Below, piece by piece: positions 1 to 11,595 of a stretch of DNA of 64,000 bases. The notes under the pieces were generated by a model, which was given only the letters and a program-made list of their open reading frames with translations, did not search any database and was not told the origin of the DNA. Location: assembly GCA_047967505.1 (NCBI GenBank), contig CM106538.1. One strand, written 5' to 3'. Position 1 is the first letter of the stretch. Each line of letters starts with the position of its first letter. The position numbers and the translations under genes are program-made. Source of the DNA: Dipteris shenzhenensis. Lineage: Eukaryota > Polypodiophyta > Polypodiopsida > Gleicheniales.

Positions 1-74
1 AAAACATTATTGGCAAGTGATGCTGCATGTACAAATGCAAAGTCGCAAAATTTTGTACTTGTGATTTTGTTGCT

Positions 75-265
75 CATAATGTTATTTTGGTTGATTTTAT
101 TAAATATGTGAATACATAATGGGCATTTATCATGGATACATATTAAATTTGTGACTTGTTTTCCTTGGCTCACAATGTTATTTTGGTTGATTTTATTAAA
201 TATGTGAATACATAAGGGGCATTTACTCATGGATACATAAGGGAAATTTATCATGGATACATATT
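75..265. repeat. Tandem repeat, about 96-bp period, two copies
   Basis: A block beginning at GTTATTTTGGTTGATTTT recurs at 81 and 177 with only a few differences. The second copy has a short internal duplication of CATGGATACATA. It is AT-rich, with no coding sign. Confidence 0.8.
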
Positions 266-1199
266 AAATGTGTGATGATGAAAAAAAGGCATCTTTCAGT
301 CCAATCTATTATATACATTAAACTCATGATAAGAATATAATATTTATTTCTAAGTTCTCACTTTATTTGAAATCTATCATCTCACATGTCAGTCTTGCAC
401 TTGTTACCTCACACTATCTAGTAGAGTGTTCTCGTCACAACAACTCCTACTCCTTGAATTTATTTAATCGGTTTCACTTTATTTAAAGTCTAACTTTATA
501 CATAATAGACGTCTCATGATAGGACTCTGATAATTATATCATTCTTGTCTTGATTTAAAGTCTAACTTATCTCGGTTTGATCTAATTCATCATGGTGTTC
601 ACATGTCAAGGCCTCCAAGTAGGGCTTCTCATGTCATCCTATGCTCATGAGTCTTCTAACCCTAAATGTTAGAGAGAATTATTATGTAATGATATTCTAC
701 TATTGTAGAGAGTATTATTATGTAATGACATTATTATGGGGAAAAATAAGGGTAGTTGTGTGAGAAGAGAGTCGATGGAGGAGGATGAGGCTGAGGACAT
801 TCAATGGGGGGGCTAGAATGCAGGCTAGAAGAGGGCAGATAGCTGAGGAAGATATGGCTAAAATTTGATAAAGTTTTTGTCTTTTTGCTAAGGTGATGAC
901 CTGAGGAATAGGAGGAAGGGGACAATTGTGGGGTTAACTAAAAAGAAATGGCTGTGGGGATAGCAAAAAAGGCAACGACCATGGGGATAGAAGGAAGGCG
1001 ACGGTCATGGGGTTAATAGAAAAGGCGACGGCCATGGGGATAGGAGGAAAGAGATGACCTTGGGGATAACCTATGTCAAAATTTGTGAGGGAGAGGGGGG
1101 GGGAGGGAAGAGGGAAAGAAGGAAAAGGGAAAAAAGGTAAAAGGAGGGGCTATTAATGTTAAGGGTGTCATGCTAAGGGAGAAATGGGGTGAACGGACT
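266..1199. other. Gene-free stretch with a degenerate short tandem repeat
   Basis: AT-rich to about 730, then purine-rich on the plus strand. Between about 900 and 1075 a unit resembling GGCGACGGCCATGGGGATAG recurs four to five times at roughly 35-bp spacing. No coding frame, RNA gene or LTR boundary could be supported. Confidence 0.6.
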
Positions 1200-2038
1200 A
1201 GGTGAAGCACAAACTCTTGAGGTCAGCGTGCAAGGATCCAAAACATTAAGAAAATGCACAAAAAATGTATTGGCCATATTCGCCTATGCTGACCATGAAT
1301 GTGAGTGGGTGCATTGGGATACCAAGGACTCGTGAGCTACTGGTGCATGTGAGTGTTATGCCTATTGTACAGACTCACCTAGACATGGACTTGATGATTA
1401 GGTGGAATGCAATGGAGATTAATGCCCAGTATAGCAGCATACCGCATTATCAGCCAAGTAGATCATGTGTTGAGTTTGTGCAACATCTTGGTTGTCAGGT
1501 GTGCACCGATGCTATTGTGCTCCCTTTGATGGACCTCTCTCGAGATAAGGCACGTAGATTCTTGTGTGGATGTAACCAGGGTAGAAATAGGTTGTTGTGG
1601 TACCACGACCCTTGATGTCATAGTACATGGGTTATGCCCCCGAGTAACACCGTTGGTGCTCTATTGAGAGTAAAGTGTCCTTTGATGACATGCGCATGGG
1701 CCTAGAGAAAGGTTCTTGTGTAATTGCCTTGCTTTTAGGGGTTTGTTCTTGTGTTGCTTCCTCGGGGACTTGAGCAATCTTCTTATTGAGTTGCACTATT
1801 CGTGGAATCATGGCACTCCATGGGCTTGGGAGCTTGTTTGTCGCATTGGGCTCAAGGGTAGGTTCTTGTGGGACTCCATCCAGAGTTGACAGGTTCTTGT
1901 GTTACTACCTTTTGAATCCCAACAAGTTGGTATCATAGATTCGATGTCGTCTAAAGTTTCTGGACCCAAGCGGCTCGCTCGCCTTGGTAGTAGCCCTGGG
2001 CTTACAAGAGCAGCCCAATTCTTGTGAGGGCACTATGC
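1200..2038. other. Unclassified sequence, no supported gene
   Basis: A 116-codon open frame (1265-1615, plus) shows no recognisable domain. The phrase GGTTCTTGTG recurs several times (about 1705-1985), suggesting decayed LTR-like or low-complexity DNA. TTGGTATCATAGATTC at about 1929 resembles a tRNA-iMet primer-binding site but has no flanking LTR pair. Confidence 0.4.
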
Positions 2039-2431
2039 TTAGAGTGGTGAAATTGGCCCTTGTAGGTCAAGGCGATTGACATCATCGACGGGCTCTTCTC
2101 TTGGATGGGATCGGAGACCCTTCCCCTGCTTTGGTCTTCTAGGTCCGTTGACTTCTATTGAACTTGGAATTGTGCATAGAGAATGTATTCTTGTACCTAT
2201 TGTTCGCCACATTTTTGGGTGGGGATAGGGTTGAAAGAGTAGCTTACAACATGGCCATGCTGACACTGCATTTAGAACTTTGCATTGTCCTAGCCTGGAC
2301 TTCTTTCTAAGGGTCGGAGCTAGGAGTGTTGGGGGATGCTGGGGCCTTGGAATTGCCTTCATTTAAAATTTCCTTGCCTTTTATGGGTGGTGGTATTGTG
2401 GGGGAGGTGGGATGAACTTCATAAAGTGGAA

Positions 2432-2830
2432 TTACTGTAGTTCCCCCCCATTCGTGAGAGTTGCTATTCGAGCCCTCCAGTCGATTTGGCACTTGACGGT
2501 GTAGAACCAGATCCTTCCCAATATCATCTGTTCATTGATCGTGTCTATGGGGAAAACATAAAAATGAATCTCTACTTCCTGATGAATAACCATTAGTTTC
2601 AAGTCCACATATCCCAATGTGCTTAAGAGTTGACTATTGATTGTGCAGACTGAGAAGCCATAGTAAGGTTAGGGGTACCTGTAGGGTTTCCCATTCTTCA
2701 CAGGAGATGAAGTTATGGCTTGCTCCCAAATCCATGAGTGCCTGGATGCATAAGCTTGGGACTTGCAATTGGACATTCAACCTAGCTAGATCTACCGTTA
2801 GTTCATCAGTCGAGATCCTGGATGTTCGAG
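2432..2830 (-). pseudogene. Retropepsin-like (RVP_2 type) remnant downstream of integrase
   Basis: Reading the minus strand, ALMDLGASHNFIS corresponds to the catalytic D-S/T-G-A-S loop of plant Gypsy aspartic proteases, with S changed to L. After a frameshift comes a stretch ending FYVFPIDTINEQMILGR, matching the second half of the RVP_2 fold (hydrophobic strand plus ILG). Together they cover a whole protease domain. It follows the integrase C-terminus through a Lys/Ala/Glu-rich, probably helical linker (about 2998-2830). Protease normally precedes RT in Gypsy pol, so this is either a rearrangement joining two copies or a real extra domain. The broken frame and altered loop argue against activity. 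Confidence 0.65.
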
Positions 2831-3857
2831 TATTGCCTTAGACATAGCTATTTGCTTACCTTGTCTGATTTTGGCATTATGTGCCTTGGATTCTTTGATG
2901 GCCTGACGTTTGATCTGGGCTACTTCAGCCTTGAGCTCCTTTTCCCTATGGATGGCATGGAGGGTCTGTATGGTAAGGGGGCCGTAGTATCTTTTCAATT
3001 TCTCCCATTAAGGTCACCACCATTTCCACTCCATCCAGGGTAACTATTCATGACATGCACCTTGTGGAGTAATCTCCACCATGCGATAGGGACTCATGCC
3101 CTTGTATTTAAGTTTACATTTGGTGTTGTAGACACTATAGAGGAGTGCAAGATCTCCTTCCTCGAGGTCCTTGCTTTTGAGGTTGCGGTTGATGAACCAT
3201 TTTTTGTGCCCTAACTTCTCCGCTTGGAGGCAATAGGCTGCACGCAATCTTGTTTCATATGGCCATTCAAGATCGATTAAATGCTCTGCCAAGGAATTTT
3301 TGGTGAGCCTTTCCTTGACCGTGATGCAAAGGTTGGGCACTACATATTCCATTGGCATAACTACTTCCACCCCAAAGGCTAGGTTGAAGGAGGTGTAGTT
3401 TGTGGCCACTTTGTAAGATGTTTGGTAGGTCCACAATGCAGTGATGAGCTTGTGCTCCCAGTCGGCATGACTGACTTCCATGGTGCAAGTTATAATCTTG
3501 TAGCATGTCTTGTTTGAGCTTTGAGCCACCAGGCCGTTTGCCCTGGGGTAGTATGGCATCAACTTCCTATGTATGATAATGAATTCTCTAGCCAGGATCA
3601 CAATAGTTTCATTGAGGAAATGGGTTCCTTAATCACTGACCAATTCTAGGGGGCACCCAAACCATGTGATAACTTGTTCATATAAAAACTTAGTTGTGGA
3701 TCACGCATCAGCTTTTCTTGTGGGCTCGCCTCTCCACCCATTTGGTGAAATAATCTATGGCCAGGATAATGTATCTGGCCCCTGTCCCTCTAGTGGCGAC
3801 TAGGCTTATAGGGCCGATAAAATTTATGCCCCCTTTTTCAAAGGGCTGATTAGTTAA
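2798..3857 (-). pseudogene. Gypsy integrase core and C-terminus, left part of split gene
   Basis: Starts, in transcription order, with a GG-I-NFIGPI block (3840-3800) and a YFTKWVE motif, both typical of the start of the Gypsy integrase catalytic core. It continues with YYPRANGLV (3560-3530), the region around the catalytic Glu, here damaged because the usual N-G-x-AE is lost. Then follow W-x-Y-x-T-S-x-x-A-T, the GDLALLYS segment and an LKYKGMSPYR block (GPY/F-type C-terminal module), ending with a degraded LDGVE..LMGE..LKRYYG tail. Length fits a full integrase C-terminal two-thirds. Stops and lost catalytic residues make it a pseudogene. Confidence 0.85.
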
Positions 3858-3959
3858 TGTTGTCTCTATGCCAACATGGACTTAGGTAGTACAGAATGTG
3901 TGTGTAGAGTAGCGACAAAGCTCCACTTGTACTTGCATAAGGCTAGGAATAGTAGTTCT

Positions 3960-4330
3960 ACTTGCGATTCCTACATGCAAGTTCTACATGCAAGTCCTAC
4001 ATGCATGTTCTACATGTGAGTTCTACATGCAAGTCCTACATGTGATTCCTACATGCATGTTCTACATGCTAGTTCTACATGCAACTCCTACATGCAAGTC
4101 GTACATGCAATTCCTACATGCATGTTCTACTTGCAACTTCTACTTGCAACTCTTACATGCAAGTCCTACATGCAAGTCCTACATGCGATTCCTACATGCA
4201 TGTTCTACATGCAAGTTCTACATGCAACTCCTACATGCAACATGCAACATGCGAGTTCAACATGCAACTCCTACATACAACTTGAAACTCCTACATGTAA
4301 CTTCTATATGCAAGTTCTACATGTAGAGAG
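3960..4330 (+). repeat. LTR minisatellite, unit near TTCTACATGCAAG
   Basis: About 25-28 imperfect 12-14-bp units (TCCTACATGCAAC, TTCTACATGCAAG and variants) lie in the U3 part of the solo LTR. Other LTRs of this family carry a different unit at the same place. Confidence 0.9.
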
Positions 4331-4378
4331 AGAATGTCTTACAATTCCTACATGTAGAGAGAGAAGCTCTCCAACTTG

Positions 4379-4386
4379 TATAAATA
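4379..4386 (+). promoter_or_regulatory. TATAAATA box of the solo LTR
   Basis: TATAAATACCCC lies just downstream of the conserved CTCTCCAACTTG. The same sequence stands at 42413, 44366 and, inverted, 63506, so it is the family core promoter. Confidence 0.75.
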
Positions 4387-4549
4387 CCCCATAATGGAAT
4401 GAAGCCCACACTCTTTGGGGCATTGTGTTGAATTCTACTTTGGTATTCCAAGCAATTTTCTCAAGTATTCATGCTTCCTTGCACTCCACATCCAAAAGCA
4501 TGTCCTAACCTTGCAACTCCTCCTCCACTCTCCTCCAACCTTGTAGCTC

Positions 4550-4675
4550 ATCCTCTCCCTCTCCTCCTCCTCCTCCCTCTCCTCCTCCTCCCCCCTCCTC
4601 CTCTCCTCCTCCTCCCTCCTCCTCCTCCTCCTCCCTCCTCCTCCTCCCCCTCTCCCTCCTTTCCCCCATGCTCTT
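4550..4675 (+). repeat. CCT-rich polypyrimidine tract in LTR
   Basis: Nearly pure (CTCCTCC)n with interruptions. It has equivalents at 42585-42675, 44530-44640 and, inverted, 57690-57810. Open frames inside it are composition artefacts. Confidence 0.9.
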
Positions 4676-5181
4676 ACACCTTCTTCCTCTCCCACTCCTA
4701 TACTCCCCCTAAACCCTTAGTTCCTCAACCCTTAACCTCCATGATCTACAAGGGAGACGAGTTCTCCACCATGTACTCTACCCTGAACCTTGGATCCTCC
4801 TTCTAACTCTGGAACCTCTCTCTAAACCTTGGAACCTCTTTCTAACCCTTGAACCTCTTCTAAACTCTAGAACCTTTTTCTAAACTCTGGAACCTCTTTC
4901 TAACCCTTAAACTCCTCCTAAACCCTTCAACCCCCAATGTAGGCGAAAGCCTTCATTACCTCAACCATGATGATGCCCGTTCCTTTCACACATGCATCAC
5001 TACGTTTGCTTACCACACTTAAGCCTATGTCTCTCACCGGAATACGACTTGAGGTCCTAAGCTACATGTATACTACAAATGACAACCTCGATATATCTAT
5101 AGGTGACAAAAATCCTCAAAAGTTTGCATACTGAGAATACCCTGCTCTTCCTGCGGAAGCCGTGGGAAAGAGAGCCAACTA

Positions 5182-6070
5182 TTAATATTCTTGTTAGGGG
5201 CATCATGTCTGCATTATATGTTCCTTGCACTCTTTGGTAGGGATTGCATCACTTGATAAACTTAGTTGCATCTCGAAAGAGAGTTGGCCACCATAGGCCT
5301 ACATGCAACACTTTATGTGACGTATCATCAATGGTAATGAAGTGATCGCTTGCTATCCTAGAATGGGCTTCTTCAAACATGTGGATATATTCGTGCTCGC
5401 ACATGATGCCATCCTTGCCCATGCAGTATAGTTGGCCTACAATTAGCTGATATGGTGCTGCATCCTTGATGAGTTTGTGGGCTCTGTCCCTCTTGAGGGC
5501 TTTGTCTAGAGGCAACCCATTTGCCAGGTAGTGGCCTATTTTGGCTAGGTGGTCAACTAGGACGTGGGTCCTTCCTTTACGTACCGTGACTGTGAAGTCA
5601 AACTCCAAAAGGATTGGCATCCACCTTGTGATATGTAGGGCTTGTTAACCAAATACAGCAAGGCTTGATGATTTAAAAAAAGGATGAACTTGTTGGCTCT
5701 AACAAGTAATGCATGAACTTCTTAATTGCGTAGACCATGGCCAGGCCTTCCCTCTCTGTTGTCATGTAATTAACCTCAGCATCCTTTAATTATTGACTAG
5801 CAAAGTACACCGACGAGCAGGCTAGGTTGTACTCCCCTGGTTGGGCTAACACACATTCGATGGCAAAGTTTGAGTCATCTATGTGGGCATGGAATATTAG
5901 ATTCTAGTCTGATAAGGCCCGCAATACCGATGCTATGGCTAGAGCTAGCTTGAGGGTCTTAAAGGATTTCTGACATTCCTTGGTACACTCAAAGACTACA
6001 AACAGCTTGCACAATGGCCGGGCTATGTCTACGTAAAACAAGATGAACCTTCAATAGCATCTCCTTTCAA
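5182..6070 (-). pseudogene. Gypsy RNase H and integrase zinc-binding region, right part of split gene
   Basis: The minus-strand reading from about 5830 to 5690 gives DAEVNYMTTEREGLAMVYAIK-type sequence with a stop, the RNase H hallmark in Gypsy RT. 5620-5249 stays open for 123 codons, with FDFTVTVRKGRTHVLVDHL followed by APYQLIVGQLYCMGKDG and H-x-x-x-x-H-like residues of the integrase H2C2 finger. The reading then enters WWPTLFRDATKFIK and is cut at 5182 by the solo LTR. The RNase H part has several stops. No YxDD-containing RT palm is visible upstream. Confidence 0.8.
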
Positions 6071-6199
6071 ATTGATGTAACTTTTTCATTGTTACCCAAA
6101 TTTCAAGGTGTAAAGACATATTTGAAGCTCTTTTAGTGTAGAACTTAGCCATGTTAATTTGAATAATTTCTACTCATGGCATATTGTTGAATTCATCTC

Positions 6200-7960
6200 A
6201 TATTCAAGATTTTTGTGGGATTTCTTACTAAAGGGAGTTGGTGCCCCATGCCATCTCCACCTCGCCCTACTACTGCAATGAAAACAATTATGAAGCTGAG
6301 ATTCAAGCAAGGAGAGGTAAAGCTAGAAACACTAGGAGAAAAGGACCTGAACATCAAGGAGTTACTTGCTCAGGAGGAGGAAGCACCTATTATAGAGCAT
6401 AAACATATTGAAGAGAAACAAGATGCTGAAGAGAAGTTTGCCAAGCTAATGGAAGAAATGTCTGATAGACTAATTGAGGAAAAGTAAGAAGAAAACCCTC
6501 AAGAACTCATCATCATACCATCACCTGACATGCCAAGTGAGCAGTAGAGCACTCACCCAACACAAATGCTGGTACTAAAGATAATTAAAATATGCCTTTA
6601 GGATCAGGTGATGCTACTTTAATTTCTAAGGAGCAAGCTGATCTACTATTAACCAATTGGTATTGTCTTTCAAAATTATTTCTAGTTACCATTAGCAACA
6701 AAAGGCAAGAATAAAAAATGTTTAAATATTGTTTGAAAGTTGGAGACAGAAATATAGATGCACAAAGCATTTAGAGATGGACACAAGAAGTTTAAAAAGC
6801 ATGTGCATAGTAAGATTACCTGACTCCAAGCAAAGATTATGCAGATTACAGAGGAGAAAATAGCATGGATGCAAAAAAGGAAACAATTATTACAGAAATA
6901 GAGGGAAGCACATGAAAAGAAGAAGAAAATGTATTGGCTTTGGAAAAATTGTAGAAGCAGAATGCCCTCACTGTTAAGAAAACCCAAAGATTGCAATAGC
7001 TACTAGGTTGCAAAAACTAATATTATATAAGATGTACAAAAATGGATTATAGAATGAAAAATACCTTGTAAGAGTAGTTGATCTAGTTAATGGAAGAAAA
7101 TGCTCAACTTACAATAGAGAATACATTATTGTAGGAAAGACTCAGTGCATTGACAAATGTAGAAAATCAAATAAAGTCCATGTGTGATGATGATACATTG
7201 GAGATTGAGGGTGTGTTCTCATGAGTGGCAAAAGTGTTGAGGAATTACAAAAGAAATTGCAAGATTACATGAAAAATATGTGGTTACAAGTAAAAGACAT
7301 ATTGATGGTGACATTTGTGTACCTATTTTAGATCACATGAGGACTAAGAGTGGTTGACCATATTAGAGGAACAACTGGAAACTTTGTAGAGAGTGCTGTA
7401 TGAGGAAAAAAGATCAAAACAAGTTATTTTTATAGCTTCAATCTTAGAATTGGGGGAATCTCTTCTCAAGGAAGAAGAAGCAAAAACATTCGAGGCCCTA
7501 AGGTGAAGGATTATACAAAGCCAAAGGACCTTTCTAAAAAAGATACAAGGGATATGCCTAAGTAAATAGATGACATGCATGTACAGCCAGACCTTGAAAC
7601 ACAAGAAGAACCACATGTTGAGCAAATGGAAGAGTAGAGCACAACAATTGCCTATGCCTTAATGTAGGTTTCCCAAGATATTTTCATCAATGAAGTTGAT
7701 AAGATATGTGACATCTTAGAAAAGAAGGATCAAGAAGGTAAGGTGAAAGTACAAGGAGAGTAGGCCAAAGTAACTAATTTACTTGAGCATGCAGTGTACA
7801 AACAGACAATACTTAGATTTCTTTGTAGATTGAGCAAAGTGATATTCCAGTGATTGATGCTGCAATTACTATTGATATCCTTGTTGAGCTCATGATTACT
7901 GGCACAACTGATCTTTACAACCAGTAAAAATTTCTTGTTCTTTTAAAATAACCAAATTGT
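6200..7960 (+). pseudogene. Degenerate coding debris, coiled-coil-like, unidentified
   Basis: A 90-codon plus-strand frame (6215-6487) ends in a Glu/Lys-rich helical segment (EEKFAKLMEEMSDRLIEEK). Beyond it, discontinuous coding-like stretches persist, for example ITEEKIAWMQKRKQLL near 6840-6890 and IPVIDAAITIDILVELM near 7850-7900, broken by many TAG stops where CAG would be expected. This looks like a long helical protein decayed by C-to-T change. Such proteins occur in accessory frames of plant retroelements, but I recognise no domain. Confidence 0.35.
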
Positions 7961-10900
7961 GTTTTCAACACAACAAATCTTCATCACCAACATTTCAACT
8001 ATGTTTTTGTACATAATAAACCAAGCGTCATGTCATGATTAAGTTTTATATTTAGTTTTGATTTTTGCTATTATGTATAATAAAACTGGGGTCAGGAAAT
8101 TCTTTTTGCAACCCTTGTAAGCTACTATGTCTTGAAGTGCTTTGAATCTTGGTACTACACCAAGCTCTTGAATCTATTTTCTAGCATAGCCTTGGATTGA
8201 GGAGACGTTGCCTCTTGAAGAGAGCTTACCTAGAGACCATTAGAATATTTTGAGTTAAGCATTTTGGTGGGTTCAGGTCCAAGAATTTGTTTTAAATTCC
8301 TATACAGCAATTGAAGAAAGGAGAGGGTTGGAGAAGAGGATGAAGGGGCTAACATCCCAATGTACCTTCACTCCTTGCTATTTTTCCCTAGGGGGCATCC
8401 CGCTCTAGTAGGTATGCCACTGATAGGCAAATAATATCTGGATAGTATATTATTTTATTTTTGTATAGATATTGCTTACAGATATGAAGGGTCACCACCT
8501 GTTGAGTGTATCCCTTCATATCCACACATGAATATGTGTCAAAATTGGAATGAGGATGTGTGTGTTGCAATGGTAGTTTTTGATATTGTTGTAAGCAAGT
8601 ATACTCGCTTGAATGATGAAGATGTTCATTACCTTTGATCTCGTGTTCATAAATCTATTCTTTGCAATTCAATAGTTCTTCAAGTTTTTGGAATAGTTCT
8701 TAATGATGTCATTTTATGTAATCCATAGTGTTAGCACATCATTATAGATCCAGGGCTATATTGAAAATTTTTTATGAGTTGTCTATCTGAATTTCCTCTA
8801 TTTTTTGAGTGATGAGAGTGATAGAAGTTTCACATGGAACACTTTTGAGGGTTCCAGATGAACCCCAAAACAAACAATCACACATAGCATTTGACAAACG
8901 AGCGTACAAAGCAAAGTATGTGGACTATGATCCCTACATCAGTGCACCATCCAAGAGCCTTGCAAGTATTTTGGTGGACTAAGTCCTTGTAGTTATTATG
9001 TACTAATACTTTTTATAAATATATTTTGAGGTCTTGGACTTTGTGTAGAGATATCAAATGTTGTGTGCAACAATTACATAATGCATCTCGATGTCCATTT
9101 AGAAGTCTGTATTAGATGCATGGGCAATTGCCATGGGATTCAAAAAAATTGGTAATTTTCTTTGCAACATGTGTGTGTTAAAATTTGACTTTTTAAAGTA
9201 ATCTTTATACTTTGGTGATTAGTAATATGTTTTTAATCTAGCAAAGCACCAATACAATAGTTTCTTAGTATCAATACTAGTTTAAATTGAAATTGTACTT
9301 TGTGATCAATATAGGATGATGTATGTAATGCTTAGTATGCCTTATGTTAATTGTACAAACATAGTGCTATGTTTGCATCATAGTGTGATTGTATTATTGA
9401 GTACTATCTATTGATTGAATTTAATACATCTTATGCTAATTGTATTAGGACTATGTTATCCTTATAGGGTGATTGTATTGTTAATATATCCAAGGATCCA
9501 CTAGAGTCAATTTTGCATATGGGATTTGTCCCTTTAATCTTCCACATATCAACCGTGCATCAAGGGGCTCTAATACCCCTCTAATACATTCTTATTACCA
9601 AGGTACCATTAGTGGTGTTAGGACCACACACAAGGGCCCCATCATTTCCCACACTGCCTTCATGTGCTTGAGAAGGCGTGCTTGATATTTTGCTTTTTGG
9701 GTCCGATCAACTTTGCTATTGTGTGATTCTTTGATGAAAGCTACTTTGTTATAGTCTTATGGGCTGTATCTATTTGTTTGGGCTGTGCAATTGTATGATC
9801 CTTTGATGAAGCTACTTTGTTACATTTTCAATAATTAAAGCAATGCAAGCCCAAAGATCTGCAACTGCTCAAACATGTAAGCTACTAACTTGGAGGTTGT
9901 TTTGGCTGGGGGTAAGGATTTGATATTAAAGAGCTACTAGTGGGAAACCCACTATGCAAAAGAAAAACTCATGAAATCCATTTGTGATGGACACCTTCAC
10001 CTATCACCACCTTGGTCATAAGTTTTGAATTCAGATTTGTGTTCCTATATTCTACCAAGTTCTCTTACTGGAGAAAGATGTGAAGTGTACTCGAAGGAGG
10101 TAGACGTGAAAGTAGAGGGGGGAACATGGGAGAGAATGGCAGACAGGAGACTACAAAGTGGCATAAGGAAAGGGGGTGGAAAACTTCTCCCACTTGTAAT
10201 ATTCTAGCAACTCTTCCTATCCTTAAATAACGTTTGAAATTTTATTAGCACTCCATTCCTACTCCACTTCTCCATCATTTTTGTTCGACATCGGATTTGC
10301 CATTGTCTACTTTGTGCAAGACACATAAATTCATATTCCTATTAGCCTACCATTGGCATCATAGGAAAGCTCACTGCACAATGTCCACTCACATAGGGGC
10401 ACTTTAGCTCCATCAAATTTCTAGTTTCATTGCCTTTTCCAATACTGAAGCCCAATCCAAAAGCTACAATATTGGTAAGCACACAGCAAGTTTCAAATAT
10501 CACCTGAGAAGGTTAGATTGGGGAAGAAAATTGGTGATTAAAGGTGGCTATAGCAATAGCTTTGACATGGCAAAAAGCCACGGGATAAGCAAAGGAACTT
10601 ATTAATGAATGGCACTTCTTGATCTTGATGTCGGCTTGCCCAAAAAAACAACCACCTGTGCTTGCAAACTATGAGTGTGTGTATATGATAGATGGTCATC
10701 CAGTCTCTCATGATCTCAAAGGAGCAAATCCACTTCCAAAATAGCTTGCTTTTGGCACTATAGTTAATATGCTTAGGTTAAGACTCTCATGTTCAGAACT
10801 TTAAATATGTACATGAGCATTTGTAATGTCAAAATTAGCCTTGATCATCCCTACATCACTAAGTTGTGCATATGTGCCAAAATTATGGCAAATCATGCTC

Positions 10901-11212
10901 ACAAATGCCATCGCCCAATATTCTTCACCTGAACTCAAAAAAATCAATAATAATGAAATGCTTCAAGCATAGAATAAACTTGGAATTAATCACCACAATT
11001 AATCAACCTTTCAGTATTTTAGCGACACAAAATCAATAAATCATAGATGGATGGTGCACACATATGACACATACCATTAGATGGTCCAAATGGCAAATTT
11101 TAACTTTAGGGAGGCGTCATTAAGAGGGAAAGGCTACTTTCAATGGGGAACCTTGATCTAGATAATGATCAATGGCTTAGATAGAGGTGCATAATGGAGG
11201 GCTAGGATTGGG
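7961..11212. other. AT-rich gene-free stretch
   Basis: No open frame with domain-like content, LTR boundary, or RNA gene could be supported on either strand. A weakly preserved duplication of about 100 bp is visible around 9325-9400 versus 9415-9485 (shared AATTGTA and GGTGATTGTATT phrases). Confidence 0.55.
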
Positions 11213-11448
11213 GCACATAACGGGGGGTGGAGATCAACCTTCTGAGATGAAGAGCTAGGATGAACACACATAATGGACAGCCCAGATTGGAGCACCTAGC
11301 TCTAAGATCACCTCCCTTGGATCCCCTGGGGCACATAACGGGGGGTGGAGATCAACCTTCTGAGATGAAGAGCTAGAATGAACATGCATAATGGACAGCC
11401 TGGATTGGAGCGCCTAGCTCTAAAATCACCTCCCTTGGATCCCCCATC
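11213..11448. repeat. 118-bp tandem repeat, two clear copies
   Basis: Copies start at 11213 and 11331 with GCACATAACGGGGGGTGG and match closely over their whole length (for example GATCAACCTTCTGAGATGAA in both). More diverged related units (GGCCTGGATTAAAGTGCC and similar) continue to about 11580, and phrases such as ATCCCTTAGATTGAAGATTAGATCAA near 12790 suggest the field continues past the candidate transposon at 11596. Confidence 0.9.
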
Positions 11449-11595
11449 ATATCAATGGCCTGGATTAAAGTGCCTTCTACACTCATCCCCTTCCTTGAAT
11501 CTACAATCAAATCCATAGCCTAGATTGAAGTGCATTTTCCTCTCACCTCCTTCATTAGATCAAGTGTGGATATTTGATCCCTCCATCCTTTGATG

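Larger units (their letters stand above)
3858..5181 (+). mobile_element. Solo LTR of Gypsy family G
   Basis: Starts TGTTGTCTCTATGCCAACATG, the same beginning as the LTRs at 42068 and (inverted) 45480, and ends near AAAGAGAGCCAAC as they do. It contains the family landmarks in order: minisatellite block, CTACATGTAGAGAGAGAA motif, TATAAATA box, GCCCACACTCTTTGGGGC block, CCT-rich tract, CTGGAACCT repeats and a GTAGGTGACAAAAA-type 3' region. TTAAT occurs at both edges (3854-3858 and 5182-5186), a 4-5-bp TSD, and integrase coding of element E resumes across it. No internal sequence remains, so it is most simply an LTR-LTR recombination product. The exact last base is uncertain by about 3 bp. Confidence 0.9.
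2039..6070 (-). mobile_element. Old Ty3/Gypsy element E, interrupted by a solo LTR
   Basis: Minus-strand coding remains run, in transcription order, from RNase H (about 6060-5640) through the integrase zinc-binding region (5620-5182) and, after the 1.3-kb solo LTR, the integrase core and C-terminus (3850-2800), to a retropepsin-like segment (about 2830-2432). Removing the solo LTR and one TSD copy makes the integrase reading continuous, so this was one element when the LTR landed. Frameshifts and stops are frequent. No LTRs of E itself were recognised, and the RT fingers and palm are missing beyond 6070. A second fragment of the same family lies at 13827-14769. Confidence 0.8.

Noticed and set aside
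1265-1615. 116-codon plus-strand frame
   Set aside because: No recognisable domain or gene context; length is within chance for this composition.
1925-1945. TGGTATCATAGATTC resembling a Copia primer-binding site
   Set aside because: No LTR end with a partner copy could be found beside it.
3988-4394. Met/Cys/His/Thr-rich frames of 68-113 codons
   Set aside because: Translation of the 12-14-bp LTR minisatellite in three phases.
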